From the NCBI RefSeq assembly GCF_012027325.1, contig NZ_SNUG01000004.1, forward strand, positions 1-64,000: a stretch of 64,000 nucleotides of DNA, read 5' to 3'. The notes beneath the pieces are model-generated. The model was not told where the DNA came from and ran no database searches. It worked only from the letters and a program-made list of their open reading frames with translations. The position numbers and the translations under genes were made by a program. This document shows positions 34,921 through 43,698 of the stretch, piece after piece. Each line of letters opens with the position of its first letter. Positions within the stretch are counted from its first letter, which is position 1. This stretch comes from Thermococcus sp. M39 (GTDB lineage Archaea > Methanobacteriota_B > Thermococci > Thermococcales > Thermococcaceae).

Positions 34921-35694
34921 TCACCATTCCAATTCCTCCCAGTAGTCTTCGGGAACGTTTACCAAAAGGCCCCATTTGTAGTCAAACTTTCCCCTGGCGG
35001 GCATCGTTGGATCAAGGAGTGAGAAGCTTCCCCTCTCTCTGTCTGAAAGTTGAATCTTTTCCTCTAGCCCCAAACCTAGACGTTCACTAATATATCCTAA
35101 TCTCTTCAAAATTGCTTTATTCTCCATCCTTTGAGCGTACTCCAAAAGCTTTTCTTGGTTAAAGCTTGCATTCTTTAAGGCCTTCACGACCTCAATTATT
35201 CCGCCGCAATATCTGGGCTTGTCTAAGCAATCCACTATGGTTTTCTCTGAGCCTGTGATGTTAACCTCTCTCCTCCCAATCTTTACCGTATTCAAACCAA
35301 AGAACTTGCTGGGCTTCACTGTCACTATTTTGAATTTCCTGTTGTTAAATTCAACGAGTTTCTCGTAACCTCTCTTTCTTGGTGTCTGTACAAAGGTGAT
35401 GTTGGGGATCTGTTCCGTTAAGCCATAATAATTCAGAGCACTCCAGTAGGCTATGGCACTTGGCTTTACGAAGAGGGAAGCGAGCACAAATTCGTGAACT
35501 GAAGGTGGTTCGTTGGGATCTAGTGTTATGGCGTAAATACCCTTGCCAATCCTTTTTATGAAGCCTGCTTCAGAGAGAACTTTGAGATAATACTTCAGTA
35601 GGTTCCTGTCAATTTTTAGGTGGTCAATTGCTTCCTGAATTGTAAATGCTTCTCCGAGCTCTAAGAGCTTTGTTAAGACTTCCATTTTATTCAT
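34921..35694 (-). CDS. AbiEi-like antitoxin/transcriptional regulator
   Basis: The N-terminal winged helix (EAIDHLKIDRNLLKYYLKVL ... GFIKRIGKGIYAI) followed by SAIAYWSALNYYGLTEQIPN and GSEKTIVDCLDKPRYCGG is characteristic of AbiEi-type antitoxins. AbiEi proteins repress their own operon and neutralise an AbiEii nucleotidyltransferase. No AbiEii gene is adjacent, so this is an orphan, a common state in archaea, where such proteins may act as plain regulators. The direct upstream region carries overlapping inverted repeats that may be its operator. Confidence 0.75.
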   Translation of the reverse strand: MNKMEVLTKLLELGEAFTIQEAIDHLKIDRNLLKYYLKVLSEAGFIKRIGKGIYAITLDPNEPPSVHEFVLASLFVKPSAIAYWSALNYYGLTEQIPNITFVQTPRKRGYEKLVEFNNRKFKIVTVKPSKFFGLNTVKIGRREVNITGSEKTIVDCLDKPRYCGGIIEVVKALKNASFNQEKLLEYAQRMENKAILKRLGYISERLGLGLEEKIQLSDRERGSFSLLDPTMPARGKFDYKWGLLVNVPEDYWEELEW

Positions 35695-35700
35695 ATTTTC

Positions 35701-35726
35701 TTACCATCAGGTAAATACTCTTACCT
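35701..35726. promoter_or_regulatory. Overlapping inverted repeats upstream of the AbiEi-like gene
   Basis: TTACCATCAGGTAA (35701-35714) and GGTAAATACTCTTACC (35710-35725) share their middle half-site, giving three alternating TTACC/GGTAA half-sites within 25 bp just before the start codon. This fits cooperative binding by an autoregulating winged-helix antitoxin. Confidence 0.5.
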
Positions 35727-35843
35727 AATTATGAGACTTTTTGAATATAAGTGTTTGGATGGAAGAAGGTTTCTGTTAGGTTGCTTGACTGACTTTCTTC
35801 ACATCCTGAAGGGAGAGCCAAAAATAATTTATCAACAAATCAT

Positions 35844-36260
35844 TTATTGTTTGGTTTGAGCCGTAGGGGATGATTGATCTATTGAAAAAATTCGTTTTAT
35901 GCTTTCTTTCACTTCTTTGATTTTCTCGGGCTTAAGTAAGCCGATTCTCTTTCTGACTAAATGCTTGTCAATGGTAAAGATGACATAAGGTTTTATTATG
36001 CTTTGGTACATTGGTAGAGTCCCCTTATATCGGATAACGTCTGAATCAGAGAGGAAAACATTATACTCCTTGAACCCGCTGAAGAGGTTTGACGTTATTT
36101 GAACAACTATCACACTATTGCTTATCTTATTAAGAGCGTCATTAGAGATTATAAGAGCGGGTCGGAGCTTCTTCTGAACTAAATCAATGAACGGGAACTC
36201 TACCATGATGATTTCCCACTGTTTAAGGTCTCCGTGAGGCTTAGGTCTTATCTGGTTCAT
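35844..36260 (-). CDS. MazF/PemK-type toxin
   Basis: The product has the PemK/MazF fold pattern: GDLKQWEIIMVEFPF, then KKLRPALIISNDALNKISNS (the R-P-A-L-I-I-S core) and VIVVQITSNLF. These toxins are ribosome-independent mRNA endoribonucleases. ATG 36260 is chosen because the ORF start further upstream lies inside the antitoxin gene; the two genes still overlap by 20 bp. The partner antitoxin is encoded immediately upstream. The MazF-like call is firm; the exact cleavage specificity cannot be read. Confidence 0.8.
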   Translation of the reverse strand: MNQIRPKPHGDLKQWEIIMVEFPFIDLVQKKLRPALIISNDALNKISNSVIVVQITSNLFSGFKEYNVFLSDSDVIRYKGTLPMYQSIIKPYVIFTIDKHLVRKRIGLLKPEKIKEVKESIKRIFSIDQSSPTAQTKQ

Positions 36261-36525
36261 AATCAATGCCTCCATAGTTGTCCCAATGTGCATCGGCCTC
36301 ACTGTTCCAGTCCTCGGCGAGAATTGGTTCGACAGCTCTCAACATGAGCTGGATAAACTCCTCGTCTTCATGAGTTTTGAGATATTTTTTTCTTAGCAGG
36401 AACTCCCGGAGAGCCTCCTTGATAATCTCGCTTCTATTAGAGTAAATTCCAGCCTCGATTAGTTTGTCCATTTCCTTCGCAAGAGCTGGAGGGATCCTTG
36501 CGGAAATCTTAACAGTTGTCGCCAT
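36241..36525 (-). CDS. Ribbon-helix-helix antitoxin
   Basis: The N-terminal segment TVKISARIPPALAKEMDKLI followed by SNRSEIIKEALREFLL is a ribbon-helix-helix (CopG/MetJ-like) DNA-binding domain. The acidic C terminus would wrap the toxin. ATG 36525 is preferred because GGGTGAT lies five bases upstream, whereas the earlier GTG overlaps that site. It forms a typical antitoxin-first pair with the overlapping MazF/PemK gene and probably represses the promoter. Confidence 0.85.
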   Translation of the reverse strand: MATTVKISARIPPALAKEMDKLIEAGIYSNRSEIIKEALREFLLRKKYLKTHEDEEFIQLMLRAVEPILAEDWNSEADAHWDNYGGIDYEPDKT

Positions 36526-36628
36526 AGGTATCACCCAAGACTCTATTTGTCAGACAAGTTAAAAAGATTTTGAAAACACGTGACTTGTCTACCCAAAGGG
36601 CGAGGCTTTCAAGTAGCGATTTAGTGCC

Positions 36629-36698
36629 ATGGCTGGGATTTGTGAGTATTATGATCTTGAGGGTTGAGCCAAAGAATAATGCAGAACGATTTGCATAC
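36629..36698 (+). pseudogene. Remnant of a HEPN gene related to the one at 44.8 kb
   Basis: Read in two frames the segment gives AGICEYYDLEG and then VEPKNNAERFAYG. These match VGICDY and LEPKSHAERFA in the intact HEPN protein encoded at 44846-45181, and the DNA is also similar (TTGAGCCAAAGA followed by ATGC and GATTTGCA). A frameshift separates the two parts, so this is a broken relic. Confidence 0.55.
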
Positions 36699-36847
36699 GG
36701 ATTCTTATTTTTGTGCACTATAGTTAACAATTCTAATAACTTTGGTGTATGTTTTTGGGATTCACCTCTTGAATCTTTTGAGTGGTAGTGTTTTTGCTTT
36801 AGTTTTCTATATACATATTTTGCTTTAGTTTATGTTTTGCTAAAACT

Positions 36848-36985
36848 GATGAAAGAGGACACACTTTTTGCATTAGGGGACAGAAAGTCATTGAGGAAGG
36901 AAAACAACTAAACCTTAGTGAAGAAGAGCTTGTGCTCTGTGACCTGCTCCTCTCTGAGGAAAGATTCAGCACAAGAGTTGCTTGA
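36848..36985 (+). pseudogene. 3' remnant of an unidentified gene
   Basis: A frame open to a TGA at 36983-36985 encodes an acidic helical stretch (KVIEEGKQLNLSEEELVLCD) with coding-like composition but no start codon or ribosome binding site nearby. It is probably the end of a gene disrupted during the insertion history of this region. No family was recognised. Confidence 0.3.
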
Positions 36986-37108
36986 AAATTTTTCCAAATA
37001 TAGGATTAGTATGGCATAGGACATCGCGAGCTTTTCAGCCTACATTGGTTGAGTTCTTTAGAGTTTCGCGCTTCAAGGCTGGAGAAGATGAAAAAATCAC
37101 TACGCGGT

Positions 37109-37182
37109 TACGAGTCTACGAGTTTACGAAGAGTGTGCAGTCTTGTGCATTGTTCGTAGATTCGTGAACTCGTAGACTCGTA
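37109..37182. repeat. Inverted repeat 1 (22-bp arms, 30-bp spacer), iteron-like
   Basis: The arms at 37109-37130 and 37161-37182 are reverse complements with one mismatch. Each arm is built from three copies of a TACGAGT-like unit. The architecture (internal direct repeats in an inverted pair) resembles plasmid iterons, and the site lies upstream of a second similar repeat and of replication genes. Confidence 0.75.
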
Positions 37183-37415
37183 TTGAATTTTTTGTGCTGT
37201 AATGAGTTTTCGCATGACTATAATATGCCAGCAGAAAAAACTACAATAGAGGACTTTGTTTTGGAAAAGCAGGCGTTTTATCATGTGTTTTTTCTTAATT
37301 ACAATTCTCTACATGCTTGTATATGAGAAATAATCCCCCTACAGTCTTGAATTATTTTACGATAAGACCTTTTGCTCACTGCTAGAGCATAATCCTGAAC
37401 TGGTTTAATAAGTCC

Positions 37416-37483
37416 AAGGTTACGAAGTTACGAAAAACGCCCAATTGTATTCATTTACACATTCTTCGTAACCTCGTAACCTT
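37416..37483. repeat. Inverted repeat 2 (19-bp arms, 30-bp spacer), iteron-like
   Basis: The arms at 37416-37434 and 37465-37483 are reverse complements with one mismatch, made of two copies of GTTACGAA. The spacer is 30 bp, the same as in repeat 1, and the right arm overlaps the stop codon of the helicase gene. It could be part of a replication origin, or a hairpin that ends transcription of the helicase operon. Confidence 0.75.
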
Positions 37484-39515
37484 AAGCCTCTTGTTGTGTC
37501 AGTTGGAGCTGATGAACCTTAAACTCCACGGCATCTAGGAAGCTTCCATCCAAAACCTTGACTATAACTAGTTCTTCTTTTGCCCTGGTCATTCCAACGT
37601 AATACACCCGCTTCTCCTCATGTATCCTTTCGTTATTTCCAAAAATCCTTGTTAACCTTCCTAACTTCACAAAATCAATCAAAATCACCAAATCAGCCTC
37701 GGAGCCCTTACTAGAATGCATGGTATCCACGAAAAGCCTGTCCGTGTTCTCCAAAATTACAATCTTCTTATTAAGGATTAAGCGCAGTAGCTCGGCTGCC
37801 TCTTTCCCTTCCATTCTTGCAACTTGAGTCAGGTCTATGAACTCATGCGGATTTTCTAAGAAGTCTTTAAGTAGCGGAGCAATGTTCTTAGGGCCAATTA
37901 CACTAACAAGCCTTTTGGCATTTTGCTTTTCAATGTTCAGCTTGATTGCTGCGAAGAACAGTTCAGAGTAAGCGAAGTTCGCGGAGTGATTTACAATTGC
38001 ACTGAGGATGAGGTCCAACACGTGCTCCCTATTCTCATCCTTTTTCTCATCACCCAGAGATTTTAAGAGTGGTGCAAAAACAGTGTACTTCAGGAAGTGC
38101 CTTGCCTCGTCCAGGTCAACATACGTTTTTGCATCATTCTCATCATAATGTTCTATCTTATCAGCAGTTTCCAAGATTCCCTCAACTCTCTCCCACAGGC
38201 TTTTCACGTTCTTAATCTTTCTTACTGCAATCCCTCTTTCATAAAACTCTTTTTCAAGTTCTCTAGCAACCTCATTCGTCCTAGCGAGCACGAAGACAGT
38301 TTTACCCTCATGTAAAGCCTTTAACACCTTGGAAAGAATTTTATCGACGATTTCCTCTACATCGTATTCGGCAACCGTTATTTCAGTAACTTTACCAACA
38401 CTCTGTCTTGGGTTGAAGGAGTAGTGAATTCCATACTCCTCCAAGAGTTTTAACTGCTCTGGAATTAGCCTTAAGCTTGTTGTCTGTACTAAGATTGGAA
38501 GTCTGTAACTCTCGTCAAGCACGTGCTTTTCAGCGTCCTTGATGAACTCCAAGAACTCTTTTACGTCAGCAGCTTGAAAACTGTAAATCGCTTGTAAGGG
38601 ATCCCCTGCAACAATTACAAGCTCTATGTCGCTGTTTTCGATTAACTGTCGTATGATAGCCCACTGAAGCTTGCTCAGGTCCTGAGCCTCATCAATAATC
38701 AACACTTTGGTGCCCTTGAACTTTTCACTATCCTTCAGGGTGTAGTTTTCAAGAAAAACCCGAGCTAGAGTGCTTGGATAATCAATAACCTTCTTCTCCA
38801 GCTTCCACATTTCATATTCTCTAATTAGAAAAGCCAATTTGACCATGTCGTTTCTTTCAAGTTCTCCAACAGCTTGTAAAAACTCCAGCTCCCTCTGGAG
38901 AACTTCTATAAGCTTCTCCACGTCGACAGCATCACCTACAGCCCTAACACGCTCTTTTGCCCACTCAGTAATGTTGTTAACAGCATAAGTATAAGCCGTC
39001 TCAAAAATGTTTCCCAGCAACTGCTCGTCCCCATGTGGGTCGTATCCAATCCTCTTTTCTTCAGCAAAGCGCTTGAATGGGTTGAATTTCCCAAATCGAT
39101 TTCTTGTAGCGTTTATCATGTCCCTTTCTAGGCTGAAATAGAGTTTTTCATATTCTGTTTTCGCTTGTTGGAGTTTAAGCTCGTTCCCCTCGACTAGAAG
39201 AGCCCACACAAGGCTATGCATTGTACGAATTCTTTCGGCCCAACCACGCCTTTTCTGCCTTAATTCGTACGAATAATCCCCCGTAATTCTCCTGATTGCC
39301 TCCAGCTGGGCGCTCGTGGTAAAAGTCAAGAACAGCAGTTCATCCCTCGAGTATTTGCCAAGAAGCTCTCCGTTGTCCCTGAGAATCTTTTCAGCCCTTT
39401 TTCTGTCTTCTTCAGTCAAGTTAGTGTTTGTGAGATACTTGATGATGCTGATTAGATGCGTGGTCTTCCCGGTGCCGGGCGGACCGATAATGCAGATTTT
39501 TCTCGATTTACTCAC
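37482..39515 (-). CDS. UvrD/Rep-type SF1 helicase of a plasmid-like replication module
   Basis: The 677-residue protein carries the UvrD-type motif set: GPPGTGKTTHLISIIKYL (I), LLFLTFTTSAQLEA (Ia), VLIIDEAQDLSKLQW (II), IVAGDPLQAIYSFQAADV (III), HSSKGSEADLVILIDF (V) and YYVGMTRAKEELVIV (VI). It unwinds DNA 3' to 5' by family precedent. The GTG start overlaps the stop of the primase-polymerase gene (GTGA), so the pair is cotranslated. A helicase/primase-polymerase pair is the replication core of pTN2-type Thermococcus plasmids, and I infer that this segment derives from such a plasmid. Confidence 0.85.
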   Translation of the reverse strand: MSKSRKICIIGPPGTGKTTHLISIIKYLTNTNLTEEDRKRAEKILRDNGELLGKYSRDELLFLTFTTSAQLEAIRRITGDYSYELRQKRRGWAERIRTMHSLVWALLVEGNELKLQQAKTEYEKLYFSLERDMINATRNRFGKFNPFKRFAEEKRIGYDPHGDEQLLGNIFETAYTYAVNNITEWAKERVRAVGDAVDVEKLIEVLQRELEFLQAVGELERNDMVKLAFLIREYEMWKLEKKVIDYPSTLARVFLENYTLKDSEKFKGTKVLIIDEAQDLSKLQWAIIRQLIENSDIELVIVAGDPLQAIYSFQAADVKEFLEFIKDAEKHVLDESYRLPILVQTTSLRLIPEQLKLLEEYGIHYSFNPRQSVGKVTEITVAEYDVEEIVDKILSKVLKALHEGKTVFVLARTNEVARELEKEFYERGIAVRKIKNVKSLWERVEGILETADKIEHYDENDAKTYVDLDEARHFLKYTVFAPLLKSLGDEKKDENREHVLDLILSAIVNHSANFAYSELFFAAIKLNIEKQNAKRLVSVIGPKNIAPLLKDFLENPHEFIDLTQVARMEGKEAAELLRLILNKKIVILENTDRLFVDTMHSSKGSEADLVILIDFVKLGRLTRIFGNNERIHEEKRVYYVGMTRAKEELVIVKVLDGSFLDAVEFKVHQLQLTQQEA

Positions 39516-42469
39516 TCTCTCACCCCCTTGAGAAAAATAGTGCTATCTTGAACCTCAACCTCGCCAGAATCGACCAGCTCTTGGACTACTTTATCGACGA
39601 GCTCTTCATGATAGCCCAGCATTGCTAAGAGCTCGTTAATGCTAATTCTGCCATTTTTGTAAAGTTCTTCTCTGATCTTTTGAATTGCAACTTCGATTAG
39701 TTTTCTTGAGAGAAAATTCTCCTCAATTTCTGCAGGTGGTTCCTCAAGCAAGTCTTCCAAGTCTACGCCAGTCTCGCGCAAGTAGAATTCTCTAACCTTC
39801 TCATAATCAAACAAATACACTACAATCTTGCTTCCTTCGCTAGTAGTTTCCGTCGTGGCAACGTCTTTTATGAATAATTTGTTGTCCTTAAGAAATGCCT
39901 TAAGCTTCTTGAGCTTGCTCGCACTCTTGTCTACACTCTCTTTTAGAATCCTAGCAGGAATTGCCAAAACTTTCTTCTCGTCCCTTTCCAAGACATTTAG
40001 AGCGTCTGGAATCCTTATCTTGTCTCCTGCACGAATCTTCGGATAAATATCAAGCAAGTTTATGAATGCAGCCTTCAGCTCTCTAAGCTCATTCTCCTCT
40101 TTCGTTTCTGCTTTAGCCCAAAGCTCGGCCAACCACCTCTTTATACCCTTATAAGCGTGATAATAGTAGTTTTTGACAACAATATCCAGGAGATTCGAAT
40201 ACTTTAATTGGACGTCTAGGTCATCCACGTTTAATAGCTCGGCAAGAACCTCCACAATGTCGTCTTTGCTCAAGTACAGCTTTTTGTTAACGGCCTCAAC
40301 GAATTTAGTGTTTAAGCTGGCGAAGTTATCAATGAAATCAGTATCTTTAACCTCAAAAAGCCCAACAGCCTCCTTCATGTCATTTTTAATCGGCACTGCC
40401 GTGATGTCTCCCCTTCCTATTTTCAGAGTCAAACGCTCACTGATTTTATTTACCAACCCAATCAGAAGCGTTATATTCGTACTGTCAGCAATCTTGACTT
40501 CTTTCAGCTTCACAACGCTAACAACAGCCCGTTCCTGGAGTTCTTTGTAGTACCTATCCAGAACCTGCTGTATCTTCCTTAGAATGTCTTTTTTCGTCTC
40601 ATAATCTACTTTGGGTAAAGAGAGGATTGCCTTGATCACGAACTTGTGAGCATCCTCTATATAATCTGATTTGACCTCAGCGACTTCCTGAACAATCTGA
40701 TCTGTGTGTAGGAGGCTCAGCTCCGCCAACGCTAGCTCAGCTTTGCTTGGCCGTCCTTTCTTCTTTTCTCCTCTCTCCACGCCTTCATGAACCCTAACCT
40801 CACCTTTCCCAGTTCTAATGTACTTCTTAGCATACTTCCTTGCCATTCTAATCTCGAGAGCAATTTCTCTTAGCGTTTTGATGATAAAGTCCTTGACAAG
40901 CTCTGCAGACCTCTCAAAATCCTCTCGCTTGAGCTTCTCCAATTCTTCAGCAGTAAAGCCGAAAACTTCCTTTTTACCTGCTCCGAAGATTTTTTCAAAC
41001 TCTTCATCGTCAATAATCCTCAGATAACCAATTACTTTATCAACAATGTCTGACCAGAGTTCTAAATCCCTCAAACGCTCTTCGAGTGGTTTGTTCTCCT
41101 CAACGAAGTCGTCAGGAATCTTAAAGAAGAAGGACTTCCAGCCAACTTTCTTCCCTGATTCTTGAGGCTCTTCAAGCTTACACTTGAAGAAAGTTTCAAT
41201 TGTATGACAGACTGCGTTAATGCGATTGTCTTCGGGATCTTCATCGAGCCCCCAAACTTCCCTTTCGATGTATAAAACCCTGTCAAATATTCTAATTATT
41301 GTCTCAATACCCACGCCTCGTGCCAAAAAGAACACGGGCATTTTCAGGAAGAATTCGTTCTTCTTATCTTCCCAAATAAACTTGAGCAAATGCTTCACAA
41401 TCACTTCAATGGTTTCTTTGTCCTCGATTTCAAAGAAATTACTTAGATTAACTTTCCCAAGAAGTTCTCTAATGTTGTGTTTTTTCAGATACTCTTCCCA
41501 AACATCCTTGTAATGTAACTCTCTGCTAACTTCAATTTTTGCTGAAGCCGCTTTCTTCTTGCTCTTCTTTGCCCTCTGCTTTCTCTGAAGCAACTTCTCA
41601 AGCTCATCGAACCTTATATAATTGTCTTCCTCAAAATAAATGACATCAACGTCTAGAACGTTTTCGGGCAAGAATTCTAATCTTCTGGCCTCTTTGTCTT
41701 CTTTAAACGCAAGCTTTGCATTTATCGTGAAAGGTAGCCTAGAAACTCTTGATGGGTTCTTTACTTTGCTATCAAGAACGCTCTCTGCAAATGCTGGATC
41801 ATTGAAAGCCCTTGCAAGCAAATCAACCAAATAATCTCTTATAAAGCCAAAATACTCCTCATACTTCTTCTGATCTTCTAAAACTTGGTCGAACTTGAAG
41901 TACAAGTGAATTCCAAACCCACTGTCCACGACCAAAAATGGCTTAAAGCCTAAATCCTCTTCGATTCTGTCAATCAGTCTTAATGCAAATTCTTTCTTGA
42001 ATTCAGCAGCAGTCTCCCTGTTTTCTAAAAGCCACTCCTTCGAGAGCACAACTCGCTTACCGGCTAACTCAACTTCTTTGAAAGGTGGATTCTCCTTGAA
42101 CAGGTCAAGGTCAGTAAAGAGCACTTTGAAGTTCTCCACGTCTTCATCTACTGAAGAGTAAGTATTTCGCTGCTTCTTCCTCTCCTTCTGCTTTTCTAAG
42201 ACTTCCCTCTTCCTCGCATGCACCCCAAAGTAAATCCCATGCCACGTTGCTTCCCCGTTTCTAATTTTCTTTTCCCACTCGTTAACCTTCTCCACGAGTT
42301 TTTCAAGTTCGTCAGGAAATAGAAAATACTCTGATTGTGCTTTTGATGATTTTACGTGCTTAAATTTCCTTGAGATGGCTCTAAGTTCTATTATGTCACC
42401 TTGCATGTAAAAGTTCTCGAAGATAAACCTGAGTAGCCTTTTCCTCTCGCCAGTTATCACCCCTCCCAC
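39512..42469 (-). CDS. Archaeo-eukaryotic primase-polymerase (plasmid replication protein)
   Basis: The N-terminal third shows the AEP primase signature: KVLFTDLDLF (catalytic DxD) near residue 112, DSGFGIHLYFKF (sGH motif) near 183, and SRVSRLPFTINAK near 240. A long helical C-terminal region follows and ends in a winged-helix-like segment (GRISINELLAMLGYHEELVD). This size and layout fit the primase-polymerases of pTN2-like thermococcal plasmids, which both prime and extend DNA. The start is uncertain: GTG 42469 or GTG 42460, the latter directly after GGGAGG. A short inverted repeat lies just upstream. It is cotranslated with the helicase. Confidence 0.8.
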   Translation of the reverse strand: MGGVITGERKRLLRFIFENFYMQGDIIELRAISRKFKHVKSSKAQSEYFLFPDELEKLVEKVNEWEKKIRNGEATWHGIYFGVHARKREVLEKQKERKKQRNTYSSVDEDVENFKVLFTDLDLFKENPPFKEVELAGKRVVLSKEWLLENRETAAEFKKEFALRLIDRIEEDLGFKPFLVVDSGFGIHLYFKFDQVLEDQKKYEEYFGFIRDYLVDLLARAFNDPAFAESVLDSKVKNPSRVSRLPFTINAKLAFKEDKEARRLEFLPENVLDVDVIYFEEDNYIRFDELEKLLQRKQRAKKSKKKAASAKIEVSRELHYKDVWEEYLKKHNIRELLGKVNLSNFFEIEDKETIEVIVKHLLKFIWEDKKNEFFLKMPVFFLARGVGIETIIRIFDRVLYIEREVWGLDEDPEDNRINAVCHTIETFFKCKLEEPQESGKKVGWKSFFFKIPDDFVEENKPLEERLRDLELWSDIVDKVIGYLRIIDDEEFEKIFGAGKKEVFGFTAEELEKLKREDFERSAELVKDFIIKTLREIALEIRMARKYAKKYIRTGKGEVRVHEGVERGEKKKGRPSKAELALAELSLLHTDQIVQEVAEVKSDYIEDAHKFVIKAILSLPKVDYETKKDILRKIQQVLDRYYKELQERAVVSVVKLKEVKIADSTNITLLIGLVNKISERLTLKIGRGDITAVPIKNDMKEAVGLFEVKDTDFIDNFASLNTKFVEAVNKKLYLSKDDIVEVLAELLNVDDLDVQLKYSNLLDIVVKNYYYHAYKGIKRWLAELWAKAETKEENELRELKAAFINLLDIYPKIRAGDKIRIPDALNVLERDEKKVLAIPARILKESVDKSASKLKKLKAFLKDNKLFIKDVATTETTSEGSKIVVYLFDYEKVREFYLRETGVDLEDLLEEPPAEIEENFLSRKLIEVAIQKIREELYKNGRISINELLAMLGYHEELVDKVVQELVDSGEVEVQDSTIFLKGVRE

Positions 42470-42472
42470 CCA

Positions 42473-42491
42473 TTACTCTCAATGTGAGTAA
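42473..42491. promoter_or_regulatory. Inverted repeat at the primase-polymerase start
   Basis: TTACTC (42473-42478) and GAGTAA (42486-42491) flank a 7-bp spacer just upstream of the replication operon, next to the TATA-like ATATTTAAAC at 42495-42504. The position suits a repressor site controlling copy number. Confidence 0.4.
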
Positions 42492-42562
42492 CTGATATTT
42501 AAACATAACTCTCCAGTTAAAACTATATTACCCTTCTCGATGGTATAAATGAGGTGATGGTG

Positions 42563-42988
42563 ATGGTGGTGGTCATACCGTTGAAGATACCCAATTTTCC
42601 AAATGAGGGTGCAATCGAGATTACAGAACTGCTAGTTTCGAGGAAGTTGCAGCCTTTGGCAATAGCCCTCCGCAGGTATCTAGAAAAGAAGCGAGAATTA
42701 AGCCTGCTTGATTTGATAGAGCTTGCCGTGAATTTGAGTGGTGATAAGGAGCTTGAGGAGGAATTCAAGCGGCTCATAGAAGAGGGCGCAGAAACTAAAG
42801 ACATCATTAAGAGGTTAACCATAAAGTCCGCGGAAAACGGCTCTAATTTTCACGAAAAATGGCTGGAAGTGAAGAAAGTTGTGCAGAGATTTGCAGAGGT
42901 TCAGTTAGTTGCAGTAAATGATTCAGGCATTCTCTATACACCAGAACGGGCACAAAAACTGTTCATGCTGATGGCAGAACTTGTCTAA
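42563..42988 (+). CDS. Unknown helical protein, divergent from the replication genes
   Basis: The protein (about 141 residues) is mostly helical (IEITELLVSRKLQPLAIALR, KELEEEFKRLIEEGAETKDI). The ribosome binding site GAGGTGAT at 42551-42558 favours the ATG at 42563, though GTG/ATG codons at 42554 and 42557 are possible. It is transcribed away from the primase-polymerase gene and may be a plasmid regulator or accessory replication protein. No family was recognised. Confidence 0.5.
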   Translation: MVVVIPLKIPNFPNEGAIEITELLVSRKLQPLAIALRRYLEKKRELSLLDLIELAVNLSGDKELEEEFKRLIEEGAETKDIIKRLTIKSAENGSNFHEKWLEVKKVVQRFAEVQLVAVNDSGILYTPERAQKLFMLMAELV

Positions 42989-42991
42989 GGA

Positions 42992-43007
42992 TTTTTTTCT
43001 CTTTTTT
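42992..43007 (+). terminator. T-rich transcription terminator
   Basis: Two T runs (seven and six T) separated by CTC lie three bases after the stop codon of the preceding gene, matching archaeal oligo-T terminators. Confidence 0.55.
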
Positions 43008-43128
43008 GATTTAAATAACGTCTTGAATCCTGACTAGATGTTGTCTAGGAGTATTTCTTCTCAGGGAATAAGACGAATATGAAGATCCTCAACAAGTTTC
43101 TTGCACCTAAAAAAAGCTTTTGAATGTT

Positions 43129-43692
43129 TTATAGGCGCGAGAGAATTTTGACAACTTCTTTGTGATAATCGGGGACTGTAGGTAGATTGATAAAGATTTT
43201 TTTGTTGTTTTCTAGAATTTTTTGAGCAACCATGGGGGGATTTGATATAAGGAGTTTTATATAGGTTGGGTCTGGATCGTCAAAATCAATAAGTCCTGCT
43301 TCAGTTGGCTGTTTGGGATTGCCTATGTGATAATCGGCAGCTTCTCGTATATTTCTGTATATTTGTAACGTTTCTTGAACATCTGAGGCGCAGTCGGCAA
43401 GATCTTCAAGTCCATGATTAGTAAGCATGATGTCTAGTTTTTCATAGAATCTTATTAGTTTACTGTGGTAGCTCAAAATAGCGGCAGAATCTAACCTTTT
43501 TCGTTGGAGGGACATGGCAATGTTTATGTCATTTTGAAGGTGGTTAATAAGATTCTCTCTTGTTGTATGATAGAGGAAATAATATACTCTGTTTGCTATA
43601 GTGCGCCATTGGATTTCTGAGCTAAGTGTGGGTGGATTATTATGGTGTAGGTGTGTACAAATGTTCCAAAATTCTATGGGGTTCATCGTCAC
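43129..43692 (-). CDS. HEPN-domain protein
   Basis: The 187-residue protein has the two HEPN landmarks: an early helix WRTIANRVYYFLYHTTRENL and a later IYRNIREAADYHIG, which provides the R-(x)n-H RNase-type residues. HEPN proteins are often the toxic RNases of toxin-antitoxin and abortive-infection modules. It is the last gene of a three-gene minus-strand cluster with two unfamiliar partners, which could be its controllers. The domain call is good; toxicity is inferred. Confidence 0.65.
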   Translation of the reverse strand: MTMNPIEFWNICTHLHHNNPPTLSSEIQWRTIANRVYYFLYHTTRENLINHLQNDINIAMSLQRKRLDSAAILSYHSKLIRFYEKLDIMLTNHGLEDLADCASDVQETLQIYRNIREAADYHIGNPKQPTEAGLIDFDDPDPTYIKLLISNPPMVAQKILENNKKIFINLPTVPDYHKEVVKILSRL

Positions 43693-43698
43693 CCCCTA

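Larger units (their letters stand above)
36535..37108. other. Intergenic region with gene debris
   Basis: No intact gene is seen. The segment holds a decayed HEPN fragment (36629-36698), a second coding-like remnant (36848-36985) and AT-rich filler. It separates the toxin-antitoxin pair from the plasmid-like replication module. Confidence 0.45.

Noticed and set aside
36241-36302. Upstream extension of the MazF/PemK gene to 36302
   Set aside because: The extra residues come from reading inside the antitoxin gene in another frame; ATG 36260 gives the normal toxin start.
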